Assembly (NCBI GenBank): GCA_050951465.1
Contig: JBMNJC010000024.1
Coordinates: forward strand, 36,729 to 100,728
Direction of reading: 5' to 3'
Length of the DNA: 64,000 nucleotides
Origin: JAAZHD01 sp012510895
Lineage (GTDB): Bacteria; Bacillota; Clostridia; Caldicoprobacterales; DTU083
The notes beneath the pieces are model-generated. The model was not told the origin of the DNA. It saw only the letters and a program-made list of their open reading frames with translations, and did not search any database. Every line of letters starts with the position of its first letter. Position 1 is the stretch's first letter. The position numbers and the translations under genes were made by a program. This document shows positions 1 to 8,541 of the stretch, piece by piece.

Positions 1-1119
1 GTTTCCGATAGCATCAAATGGAGAAGGTTCTGCCATATCCCCCTGGATGCCAGGGTTCCGGATGGTTCGACTCTTTGCAAACTGACTAAACTCTTTGGTA
101 ATGATACCCTTGACAAACTCAATAAGATTATCATCACCAAGGCAGTGGAAGAGAAGAAGATAAAAGCCCGGAAGGTAAGAATCGATACCACTGTCGCTGA
201 GTCAAACATCCATTATCCTACAGATGCTGAGCTGCTTGAAGATTGTGTCCGGGTCATTACCCGTACTGTCAACAGGATTGCTGAAGCAGCCAATGATGCA
301 GCAGGTAAAATCCGTAACCGAGGCAGAAGCATCAAAAAGAAGATACTGGCAATCGCCAAAACCTCAAAGCGCCGGACACAAGAAAAATTCCATGAAATAC
401 GTGAGATAACCGGCCAGATAGCTGAAGTTGCCAGGCATACTGTTGCAGATGCTAAAAAAGCCTTGGCCAGGGCTAAACAAGTAACGGGCATAAAGATCAA
501 AGATGAGGCTCAAAAACTTATCGACGAACTGTCCGGTATGATCCAGATTGCCGATAAGATTATTGAGCAGACCGAGGAAGTCAATAAGGGCAACCTCAAT
601 TTAAAGGATCGGATAGTCAGCGTTTTTGATCCAGGTGCCCGGCCAATTAAAAAAGGTAAAATTAAATCTCCAACGGAGTTCGGCCGCAAAGTGCTCATCG
701 CAGAATCAGAAGAAGGAGTAATAACCCATTATGAAGTTTACGAGGGAAACCCTTCTGATGAGTCACTGCTTATCGATGCTGTGAAAGGACATCAGAGCAA
801 TATTGGATGTACTCCAAAGGAAGTTGCCACTGACAGAGGTTTTTACAGCAAAGACAATGAAGACAAACTTCATACCCTCGGAGTAAAACGTGTCAGCATG
901 CCAAAGCGGGGAAAAAAGAGCAAAGCACGCAAAGAGCTTGAATCCGCTTTCTGGTTTAAAAGGCTTCAACGGTTCAGGGCAGGTAGTGAGGCTACCATCA
1001 GTATGCTTAAAAGGTGTCGTGGCCTCAACCGAATTCTATCACGGGGTACTTCTGGCTCTAAATCCTGGATTGCCATGGGTATTATGGCCCACAACCTATG
1101 GAAACTGGCCCAATTATGA
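1..1119 (+). CDS. DDE transposase, IS1182/ISNCY-like, 5' end outside window
   Basis: The reading frame is open from base 1, so the start lies outside the window; the first in-window GTG (145) is unlikely to be the true start because upstream residues continue the family pattern (WRRFC, VPDGST). Visible catalytic-type residues are the Asp in VRIDTTV, the Asp in ATDRGFYS and the Glu in AGSEATI, a D-D-E arrangement typical of DDE_Tnp_1-class transposases that cut and join IS ends. The middle (about residues 50-160 of the visible part) is Lys/Glu/Ala-rich and predicted helical. It ends KLAQL-TGA. I did not identify the terminal inverted repeat in the 128 bases before the next gene. Family assignment is from motif resemblance; IS1182 and ISNCY members are hard to separate by eye. 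Confidence 0.8.
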   Translation, partial: VSDSIKWRRFCHIPLDARVPDGSTLCKLTKLFGNDTLDKLNKIIITKAVEEKKIKARKVRIDTTVAESNIHYPTDAELLEDCVRVITRTVNRIAEAANDAAGKIRNRGRSIKKKILAIAKTSKRRTQEKFHEIREITGQIAEVARHTVADAKKALARAKQVTGIKIKDEAQKLIDELSGMIQIADKIIEQTEEVNKGNLNLKDRIVSVFDPGARPIKKGKIKSPTEFGRKVLIAESEEGVITHYEVYEGNPSDESLLIDAVKGHQSNIGCTPKEVATDRGFYSKDNEDKLHTLGVKRVSMPKRGKKSKARKELESAFWFKRLQRFRAGSEATISMLKRCRGLNRILSRGTSGSKSWIAMGIMAHNLWKLAQL

Positions 1120-1247
1120 TATATAAGAGTTAAAAGGGAGTTTTAAATCATAATTGGGGTTAAGGTAATCGATATTACCACATTATATATCCGCTTACTA
1201 CAATAAAAGTAGTGTAGTATTTTAAAGTATGACTTTTTCAATGGAAA

Positions 1248-1886
1248 CTAGTTATTGTCTGAATCCAATCGAACAACTTCCAAATTTGAAACAGAAACTT
1301 CATAAGCTGTCTTTTCTACGGTTTCACCATTGGGATAACGTTTTTGATAAATACGGCTTTGTATACGGCCCCATATTTTTATATTTGTTCCTACCTCTAA
1401 ATTTTGACAGAACCTTGCATTTCTTCCCCAAGCTATAACAGGTATATAATCAGATTTGTTATAAGCCCTATTTACGGCTAACAACAAATCCGTTATCTCT
1501 CTTTTAAAAGGAGTTATACGATATATCGGTGGTTTACATATATAACCGTTAATAAAAATCTGATTTGGATTTTTAATTTCATCTGCAATGTTGGAGAGCT
1601 CTCTTGTAAATACCGTAAGAATGAGCCGGTTGCTGCCATCTTCAGTTTTGTTGTATGAACGGAATTGGCCGTAAACCTGAACTTCAGCACCAATGCTTAA
1701 ATCTATATCTGCAATTAATCTTTCTGATACTGTGACAGGCAATACATCATTATAACCGCTCAGTCTCGATACTACAAGTTTAAAAATATAAAATCCTTCC
1801 CCATAGACTTCATGGCTGAAATTAACGGCAGAACCTACTTTTCCAATTAATAGCACAGAATTATTATCTGTTGTATTTCTAAGCAT
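1248..1886 (-). CDS. Single-stranded DNA-binding protein-like, two OB-fold regions
   Basis: This 212-residue protein has two consecutive OB-fold-like halves. The first runs about residues 5-110 (LIGKVGSAVNFSHE, AEVQVYGQFRS) and the second about 115-205 (IFINGYICKPPIYR, IPVIAWGRNARF, IKIWGRIQSR). The WGR-A/R-N-L-xxGxxIKxWGRIQSR pattern resembles primosomal PriB/SSB proteins, so binding of single-stranded DNA is the likely role. The ATG at 1886 is preferred to an upstream GTG/ATG extension because an AGGGGGAAGGG ribosome binding site sits just in front of it. It is longer than canonical Ssb (about 150 residues) and lacks an acidic DDDIPF-type tail, so it is probably an accessory clostridial SSB. 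It reads towards the transposase at 1-1119. Confidence 0.6.
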   Translation of the reverse strand: MLRNTTDNNSVLLIGKVGSAVNFSHEVYGEGFYIFKLVVSRLSGYNDVLPVTVSERLIADIDLSIGAEVQVYGQFRSYNKTEDGSNRLILTVFTRELSNIADEIKNPNQIFINGYICKPPIYRITPFKREITDLLLAVNRAYNKSDYIPVIAWGRNARFCQNLEVGTNIKIWGRIQSRIYQKRYPNGETVEKTAYEVSVSNLEVVRLDSDNN

Positions 1887-1968
1887 TATCTGCCCTTCCC
1901 CCTTTTGTTCTTTACTATGGATAAATCTTGAATTATATCTATTCAAATAAACTTTATTTTATTACTTT

Positions 1969-2748
1969 TTATTTATTCTCAAGGGGAAATTGCCTTCCGG
2001 TATGATCCAAACGATAATTATTCTTTATTATAAGCTCTGATACAGGAACGATAGAGTAGCCTTCTGTCAATAAATGATCTAAGATCAAAGGTAAAGCTTC
2101 AGTAATGTATTTTGCATTGTTATGAAACAAAACAATAGAGCCATTTCTTACATTTTTTATTACCCGGTCTACCATTGGCTGCACACCCAGTTCTTTCCAA
2201 TCTAAAGAATCCACATCCCATTGAATGACCGCAAAATCCATTTCTCTACATGTCTGAATCAAAAGATCGTTGTAGTCCCCAAATGGCGGGCGGAATAATC
2301 GTACCGCTCTATCTCCAGCCAGGTCTTCTATCTTCTTTTGTGTAGTTTCAATCTCAGTAATAATTTGTGTCTTTGATAGTTTTGACATTTCTGGATGAGT
2401 AGTCGAATGATTACCTATTTCATGTCCCCTTAGCGCTATTTCCTTAACTCGTTCCGGATACTTGTCAATCCAAAATCCCACTAAAAAAAAAGTAGTTTTA
2501 ATGTTTCTTTCTTCTAAAATATCCATTATAGTAGTTGTGTATTCTGCGCCCCAGGCAGCATCAAAAGATATGGCAATCTTTTTTTCCTCTGAATAAACCG
2601 AATAAATGGGCAGCTCTTTTTTTAAATGAAGGAAGACCCCTAATGCATCATTTTCATTGGCTTGCATTAGAGTAATTGATAAAAGAAGCAGGAGTAAAGT
2701 TGCTAAAACTCGTATGATCTGATATTTAGTTAAATATATTGCTTTCAC
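1969..2748 (-). CDS. Polysaccharide deacetylase, NodB/PdaB-like, exported
   Basis: A membrane anchor or signal segment (LLLLLLSITL, about residues 12-30) is followed by a NodB homology domain. Family motifs are visible: SFDAAWG (motif 1, with the second Asp of the usual TFDDG absent), HEIGNHSTTHP (motif 2, metal-binding His pair), RPPFGDYN (motif 3), WDVDSLDW (motif 4) and VLFHNN (motif 5). The family removes N-acetyl groups from peptidoglycan or chitin-like glycans. The lead-in PIYSVYSEEKKIAISFDAAWG is typical of clostridial PdaB-type proteins linked to spore cortex muramic delta-lactam formation, so a sporulation role is inferred. The GTG at 2748 has GAGGTG at six-base spacing; a GTG three codons upstream does not. 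Confidence 0.8.
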   Translation of the reverse strand: MKAIYLTKYQIIRVLATLLLLLLSITLMQANENDALGVFLHLKKELPIYSVYSEEKKIAISFDAAWGAEYTTTIMDILEERNIKTTFFLVGFWIDKYPERVKEIALRGHEIGNHSTTHPEMSKLSKTQIITEIETTQKKIEDLAGDRAVRLFRPPFGDYNDLLIQTCREMDFAVIQWDVDSLDWKELGVQPMVDRVIKNVRNGSIVLFHNNAKYITEALPLILDHLLTEGYSIVPVSELIIKNNYRLDHTGRQFPLENK

Positions 2749-2802
2749 CGAAAACACCTCGGTAATAGTGTATTATCCCATAAGTATGCTTATGACAAAA
2801 AA

Positions 2803-2845
2803 TCCCCAGTTAACAGATAAAATGAATTCATTACTGTACTGGGGA
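2803..2845 (-). terminator. Terminator after the topoisomerase A subunit gene
   Basis: The 8-bp arms TCCCCAGT and ACTGGGGA enclose an AT-rich loop and are followed on the minus strand by a run of six T. The hairpin lies 45 bases past the stop of the gene at 2890-5349. Confidence 0.7.
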
Positions 2846-2889
2846 AAATAAGACCTTTCTGAAGTATCTTTTAATATGTAAATTGCTTA

Positions 2890-5349
2890 TTAATTGTAAT
2901 CGCGATAAACATTGACTATTTCGTTATCCATGACTACCATAGCTACAGACTGCCCTTTTCCAGATCTTTCTTCTATAGGGAGACTGTCAATATCCAGTTC
3001 TGTTATAGTTCCATCCTTTTGTATTAATTTTATGCTGTAAGGATCTTTACTGTAAAATGCTCCAGCAAGACTTCGGCCATTAGATCCATTGCGGGCAAAG
3101 GTAATGGTTTTAAATCCAATACCTCCCCTGCCTTGACGTTCATAATCAGCCAGCAGGGTACGCTTTGCGAAACCACGATCTGTTATAACTGTAAGTTCTC
3201 CTTCATCATCTACTTCTTTTGCAAATACCACCTTATCATTTGACTTGAGCTGGATGGCCCTCACGCCTATTGTAGTTCTTCCCATTGGATTGACCTGTCT
3301 GCCGTTAAAACAAATACTCATTCCTTTTTTTGTCACATACATAATATCAGATTTTCCGTCAGATATCTCTACACCTATTACCAAATCGTTTTCTTTAAGA
3401 CGACAAGCCTTTATTTTAGTAACTCTGGAGTCATAGTCTTTCAAATGTGTGCGTTTTATCATCCCGTTTTCAGTATAAATCTGAACGTATAACTCTTTTT
3501 TGGTTTGAAAATCAGGTATAGAAATCATACCTACTATTCTGTTTGATCTGTCAAATCCGTTTATTATCTTAGATAATTGAACTCCTTTATCGCGCCACTT
3601 TGCTTCAGGCAAATCTTTACATGTTATACTATAACAGTATCCTGTGTCTGTAAAGAAAAGCAATCTATGGTCTGTTGCAGATTTTTCCATAAATTCAATA
3701 TAGTCCATTCCGGACAAATCTTCTTGATCATCCTGTAGGGAGCGTTGATATGATTTTATGGGAACGCGTTTTATATCTTGGTTACGGGAAAGTACTATTA
3801 TTACATCTTCCACGTGTATTAGGTCCTCAGTTCTAATCTCAGCTAAAGAGATATCATTAACAATATTTGTGCGTCTCTTATCAGAAAAATTTCTTTTTAT
3901 CTCCAGTAATTCATTTTTTATTACCTTTAGAAGACGTGCTTCTGAAGATAGAATGGCATTAAGCTTATTAATCTGCTTAAGCACCTGAGCATGCTCATTT
4001 TCCAAATTTTTAATTTCCAAACCAGTAAGCTTTTGTAACCGCATATCCAATATAGCTTGTGCTTGCATTTCCGTTAGTTTAAATTCTTTTTTCAGATTCA
4101 ACCTGGCTTCTTTTGGGTTTTTTGATGACCTAATAATTGAAATAACTTTATCAATACTTTGAATAGCAATAATAAGGCCTTCCAGTATATGAGCTCTTAT
4201 TTTAGCACGTTCTAAGTCATAATGGGTTCTTCGCGTAACAATATTCTTTTGATGTTCAATATAATGCTCCACTATTGATTTTAAACTCAATTGACGTGGT
4301 TTCCCGTCAGCTATTGCAACCAGATTTACACCAAAGGTTATCTGTAAATCAGAATATTTGTATAGATAGTTTAGAATCTTTTCAACATCTCCGTCTTTCT
4401 TTATTTCGATGACGGCACGAATTCCATTGCGGTCTGATTCATCACGAATATCCGATATGCCTGTAAGTACGCCTTTTTTTTCTTCACTTAATTTTAAAAT
4501 TTTTTCTAAAAGCTGAGCTTTATTTACCTGGTAAGGAAGTTCAATAATGACCAGTTGCTTTTTTCCTCCTGATAATTCTTCTATCTCAACCTTGCCGCGA
4601 AGTATTATTTTGCCTTTCCCAGATTCATATGCACTTTGAATTCCTTCTCTGCCTATTATGATCCCACCTGTAGGGAAATCAGGACCAGCGATTATACTCA
4701 TTAACTCTTCTGTCGTTGTTTCAGGCTTATCCATAACCATAATTATCCCGTCAATTACTTCACTTAAATTGTGAGGCGGTATATTGGTAGCAATTCCAAC
4801 TGCAATACCATATGAGCCATTTACCAGAAGATTTGGATATCGTCCGGGAAGCAAATCAGGTTCTTTTAAACTATCATCAAAATTCAAGTGGTATCCTACA
4901 GTATCTTTTTCAATGTCTTTAAGCATTTCTAATGCCAGCGGAGTCATTCTAGCTTCTGTGTAACGCATTGCTGCTGCGGCATCACCATCAATTGAACCAA
5001 AATTACCATGACCGTCAATAAGTGGATAACGCATATTAAAGTCCTGTGCCATACGCACCATTGCATCATATACTGATGCATCTCCGTGAGGGTGATACTT
5101 GCCCAAAGTGTCTCCAACAATTCTTGCCGATTTCTTATATGGTTTGTCCGGTGTCATGCCAAGTTCATGCATTGTATAAAGTATGCGCCGCTGAACCGGC
5201 TTTAATCCGTCCTCCACTCTAGGCAGTGCTCGTTCCATTATTACATGTTCAGCATAGGGCATCATAGACTCATGTAAAAGGATTTCCATCGATTTATTAA
5301 TAACCATATCCGGATTTTGAATGAAATTGTATTGCTTTCTTCTAGCCAT
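2890..5349 (-). CDS. Type IIA DNA topoisomerase subunit A (ParC/GyrA)
   Basis: This 819-residue breakage-reunion subunit cuts and rejoins DNA with its B partner encoded immediately upstream (3-base gap). The catalytic tyrosine is Tyr130 in AAMRYTEAR. The fluoroquinolone region reads PHGDASVYD, with Ala91 where E. coli GyrA has Ser83 and Asp95 where it has Asp87. The N-terminal winged-helix and tower domains run to about residue 490, followed by a six-bladed C-terminal pinwheel. The heptapeptide GyrA box expected after blade 1 (QRRGGKG) is replaced by unrelated sequence after IKRVPIKSY; only a QGRGGIG sequence occurs in a later blade. This favours topoisomerase IV or a second gyrase-like enzyme over the main gyrase, but by eye the choice is not certain. 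Confidence 0.85.
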   Translation of the reverse strand: MARRKQYNFIQNPDMVINKSMEILLHESMMPYAEHVIMERALPRVEDGLKPVQRRILYTMHELGMTPDKPYKKSARIVGDTLGKYHPHGDASVYDAMVRMAQDFNMRYPLIDGHGNFGSIDGDAAAAMRYTEARMTPLALEMLKDIEKDTVGYHLNFDDSLKEPDLLPGRYPNLLVNGSYGIAVGIATNIPPHNLSEVIDGIIMVMDKPETTTEELMSIIAGPDFPTGGIIIGREGIQSAYESGKGKIILRGKVEIEELSGGKKQLVIIELPYQVNKAQLLEKILKLSEEKKGVLTGISDIRDESDRNGIRAVIEIKKDGDVEKILNYLYKYSDLQITFGVNLVAIADGKPRQLSLKSIVEHYIEHQKNIVTRRTHYDLERAKIRAHILEGLIIAIQSIDKVISIIRSSKNPKEARLNLKKEFKLTEMQAQAILDMRLQKLTGLEIKNLENEHAQVLKQINKLNAILSSEARLLKVIKNELLEIKRNFSDKRRTNIVNDISLAEIRTEDLIHVEDVIIVLSRNQDIKRVPIKSYQRSLQDDQEDLSGMDYIEFMEKSATDHRLLFFTDTGYCYSITCKDLPEAKWRDKGVQLSKIINGFDRSNRIVGMISIPDFQTKKELYVQIYTENGMIKRTHLKDYDSRVTKIKACRLKENDLVIGVEISDGKSDIMYVTKKGMSICFNGRQVNPMGRTTIGVRAIQLKSNDKVVFAKEVDDEGELTVITDRGFAKRTLLADYERQGRGGIGFKTITFARNGSNGRSLAGAFYSKDPYSIKLIQKDGTITELDIDSLPIEERSGKGQSVAMVVMDNEIVNVYRDYN

Positions 5350-5352
5350 GAA

Positions 5353-7300
5353 TCACACTCCCATTTCTTGAAATATATCCTGCCTGTTAAAATTGGCATA
5401 GGTGGTAATATACTGGCGTCTTGAATCAATTTTATCACCCATAAGAATAGTAACTAGTTTCTCAGCTTCCGCGGCGTCTTCAATGCTCACCCGGACAATA
5501 GAACGTTTAACTGGATTCATAGTAGTTTCCCATAGCTGCTCAGGATTCATTTCACCCAAACCTTTATATCTTTGCAGAGTATATCCACGTCCCATTTCCT
5601 TTATGCACTTCTTTAGTTCTTCATCGCTATACACATATCTTATCTTATCTCCTTTTTCTATCTTGTATAAAGGGGCCATTCCTATATATACATGTCCATT
5701 AGCAATTAATTCCTTCATATAGCGGAAGAAAAATGTTAAAAGAATAGCACGAATATGAGCACCATCCTGATCCGCATCTGACAGGATAATGACCTTATCA
5801 TATTTTAATTTATTTATATCAAAAATCCTCATCTATTCCCGTTCCAAGTGCAGAAATAATAGTGCGAAACTCTTCATTAGCCAGTACCTGATCCAGACGC
5901 TTCTTTTCAACATTTAGCGGTTTCCCTCTTAGAGGAAGTATGGCTTGAAATTGTCTGTCTCTGCCCTGCTTAGCAGAACCTCCTGCAGAATCACCTTCAA
6001 CAATAAATAATTCATTAATTTTTGGGTTTCTTCCAGTGCAGCTCGCCAGCTTACCAACTAGAGGCGCACTTTCTAAACTATTTTTCTTTCGAGTGAGATC
6101 TTTTGCCTTTCTGGCAGCTTCCCTTACCATAGCAGTAGAAATAGCCTTGTTCAATATCATTTCCAATGTTGATTGATTATCTATATCTTCCAAGATATGC
6201 TGCAAACCCTCGGAAACAATAGATTCAATAGCTGTACGAGCTTCCGTGTTTCCTAATTTCGTCTTTGTCTGTCCTTCAAACTGAACATTATTCATTTTAA
6301 CAGAAATTACTGCTGTCATTCCTTCTCTAAAGTCTTCTCCTATAAGGCCGCCGTTCTTTCCCTTATAAAGATTCTGCTTTTTTACAAAATCATTTAGTAC
6401 TCTGGTAACTCCGGCCTTAAAACCAATCTCATGAGTGCCGCCTTCACTTGTTGGTATATTATTTACATAGGAAAATATACTTTCTGTATATGAATCTGTG
6501 TATTGAATTGCTATCTGAGCTTTGATACCATCCCTTTCTCCTTCAAAGTATATTACTTCAGAATGGATGGCTGATTTATCTTCATTTAAATATTTTACAA
6601 AATCAACCAAACCCCCAGAGTAATAGAAAATCTCAGATGCTGGCTCTACAGTTCTATTATTTTTAAAAATCATTTTTATTCCTTTATTCAAAAAAGCCAG
6701 CTCTTTTAATCTCTTTGCGATTATCTCCTCTTTCATTTCTATATCATCGAAAATTCGGTCATCTGGAAGAAAGGTAATTTTTGTTCCCTGTTTATCGGTA
6801 GAACCCCGCATCTCCAGATCTGTTACTGGTTTGCCTGCGTGTACTGAACCATTTTCTTCTTTACTTTCGAACCTTTGATAATATATCATACCATCCCTAT
6901 ATACTTCTACTTCCAACCATCGGGACAATGCATTAACTACAGCTGCACCAACCCCATGAAGACCGCCTGAATAATTGTAGTGTTCAGTATTAAACTTGCC
7001 ACCTGAATGTAATTGTGTAAAAACAACTTGTACGCCAGGCATTTTCATTGTATCGTGTATCCCAACAGGAATACCTCTGCCGTCGTCTATAACTGTTATA
7101 CTTTTATCACGATTTAATACAACTTCGATGGTAGTAGCATAGCCATTGGCGGCTTCATCCATCCCATTATCTACTATTTCCGATAGAAGATGATGCAGAC
7201 CCCTTAATCCAGTAGTGCCAATATACATGCCTGGTCTTAAACGAACTGCATCTAAACCATCTAATACTTGTATATCATTAACTTCGTAAGATTTTGTCAT
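5353..7300 (-). pseudogene. Type IIA DNA topoisomerase subunit B (ParE/GyrB), frameshifted
   Basis: The first frame (7300-5819) holds the GHKL ATPase: EIVDNGMDEA, DDGRGIPVGIH and GGLHGVGAAVVNAL, then the transducer domain, then the Toprim start EGDSAGGSAKQGRDR with PLRGKPLNVEK. The second frame (to 5353) resumes with DINKLKYDK and the Mg-binding SDADQDGAHIR, and ends with the usual RRQYI tail. The break is at about 5821-5825: a run of five T on the coding strand (GAGGATTTTTGAT) where four would keep the frame (GEDFDINK). Joined, the protein is about 648 residues, normal for ParE/GyrB. A one-base homopolymer insertion is the only damage, so an intact gene misread in sequencing is the likeliest explanation. 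It shares an operon with the A subunit. Confidence 0.85.
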
Positions 7301-7347
7301 ATAGGTGTTAATCCCCCCCGCAATGGAACATATGTTCTTGTTTTATC

Positions 7348-7375
7348 ATTATACATTATATCATGGTTTTTCCAA
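7348..7375 (-). promoter_or_regulatory. Probable sigma-A promoter of the topoisomerase operon
   Basis: On the minus strand TTGGAA (7375-7370) and a perfect TATAAT (7353-7348) are separated by 16 bases, about 50 bases before the B subunit ATG. The -35 hexamer lies just past the stop of the QueG-like gene. Confidence 0.55.
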
Positions 7376-7377
7376 TT

Positions 7378-8379
7378 TTAAAATTTACCTTCAAGCATAT
7401 TAATTGCCCAACTACTATAATCCCGTATAGTTGGATTAGGATGGTTCATCAGCTGCTTAAGTAAAGGTATATATGAGATATTCCCGGAATTGCCTGCTGC
7501 TATTATTGCCATTGACAATATCTTAGTAGGCTTTGCATAGTTTTTCCCAATTACACTGCCTATAGATTCACAATGCTTTTTTAAACCTGTAAAAGAAAGC
7601 TTAAGAATCTCGCTAATATTGAAAATTAGCTGATTTTTTTCTGTGAGTATAGGATGTTTTATAATATTTTTGTTTTTAGGACATAGAAACTGACAGTCTT
7701 CGCAGCCTAACATACGCATTCCCATTTTTTCTCTGGCTTTTATGGGTATGGCAGCTGAGGAAAACATATAATATCTCAAACACTTGTCTGCATAAACAAT
7801 TCCCCTATCGCCTATAGCCTGCATAGGACAATTTTCTATACATAATCTACAGTTCCCGCAATCTGATATTCCCTCAGGCTCGATCCCATCATATTTAAAA
7901 GCAGCATCTGTTATTATAGTATGAATAGTTATATAAGAACCGTAAGTTGGATGATATAACAAGCCATTTTTACCAAACAGACCCAATCCTGCTTTATATG
8001 CTATTTGCTTCGCTGGTAATGGCGGGTCTATAATTGCATTATACCCTTGTTCAGTTAAGATTCTTCCTAACTTGATTATTGCAGCTCTTCCTTTTGGATA
8101 TGCTTCATAATGAGCACTGTATTTACCATAGCCTTCCGGAAATATTTGATGAAATGGTTTGTAAGGATTAATTGCAACTATAATAGTATTAGCATTCTCC
8201 ATAATTTCTTCAACATTACCTGTTAACCTTATGGATTCCCAATAATTAGATGTAGTTGGTTTTAGTTTTTTACGCACTAAGATTCCTTCTTCCCATATTG
8301 GAAAGGTTTGCACAGGTAAAAATCGTATTTCTTTAAGATTCAATTCTTTTGCTTTTATTCTAATATTTTCTTGCAACAA
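7378..8379 (-). CDS. QueG-like 4Fe-4S double-cluster protein (epoxyqueuosine reductase family)
   Basis: The 333 residues show the family layout: an N-terminal cobalamin-binding-type region, a substrate-region motif GLGLFGKNGLLYHPTYGS, then two ferredoxin-type clusters CGNCRLCIENCP and CEDCQFLCPKN, and HEAT-like helices at the C terminus (PLLKQLMNHPNPTIRDYSSWAI). QueG reduces epoxyqueuosine to queuosine in tRNA. The segment after the first cluster (DKCLRYYMFSSAAIP) differs from the usual D-x-x-R-C-I-S-Y-L-T-I-E, so this may be one of the divergent clostridial paralogues of unproven substrate. The start is one of two tandem TTG codons preceded by GGAGAGAAGG. No other queuosine gene is in the window. 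Confidence 0.6.
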   Translation of the reverse strand: MLQENIRIKAKELNLKEIRFLPVQTFPIWEEGILVRKKLKPTTSNYWESIRLTGNVEEIMENANTIIVAINPYKPFHQIFPEGYGKYSAHYEAYPKGRAAIIKLGRILTEQGYNAIIDPPLPAKQIAYKAGLGLFGKNGLLYHPTYGSYITIHTIITDAAFKYDGIEPEGISDCGNCRLCIENCPMQAIGDRGIVYADKCLRYYMFSSAAIPIKAREKMGMRMLGCEDCQFLCPKNKNIIKHPILTEKNQLIFNISEILKLSFTGLKKHCESIGSVIGKNYAKPTKILSMAIIAAGNSGNISYIPLLKQLMNHPNPTIRDYSSWAINMLEGKF

Positions 8380-8488
8380 TGGAAACCTTCTCTCCTCATT
8401 TTAGCATTTAGTATAACAAATAGGGATAAATTAGTCCATTTTTAATATCTTCAAAATAAATAATTCAGTACATATTCGAAAAAGAAAA

Positions 8489-8527
8489 AGAGCTGTGCTA
8501 ACTACAATTAAGCGTTGCAACAGCTCT
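8489..8527 (-). terminator. Terminator after hydA
   Basis: Arms AGAGCTGT and ACAGCTCT enclose a 23-base loop, followed on the minus strand by a T-rich tail (CTTTTTCTTTTTCG). It lies 15 bases past the hydA stop and closes the hydrogenase operon. Confidence 0.7.
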
Positions 8528-8541
8528 AATCCCTTTTTACC

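Noticed and set aside
5821..5832. Programmed ribosomal frameshift in the topoisomerase B subunit
   Set aside because: There is no slippery heptamer with a downstream structure, and a T5 run is similar to the indels in groEL, lonB and tig, so an error is more likely.
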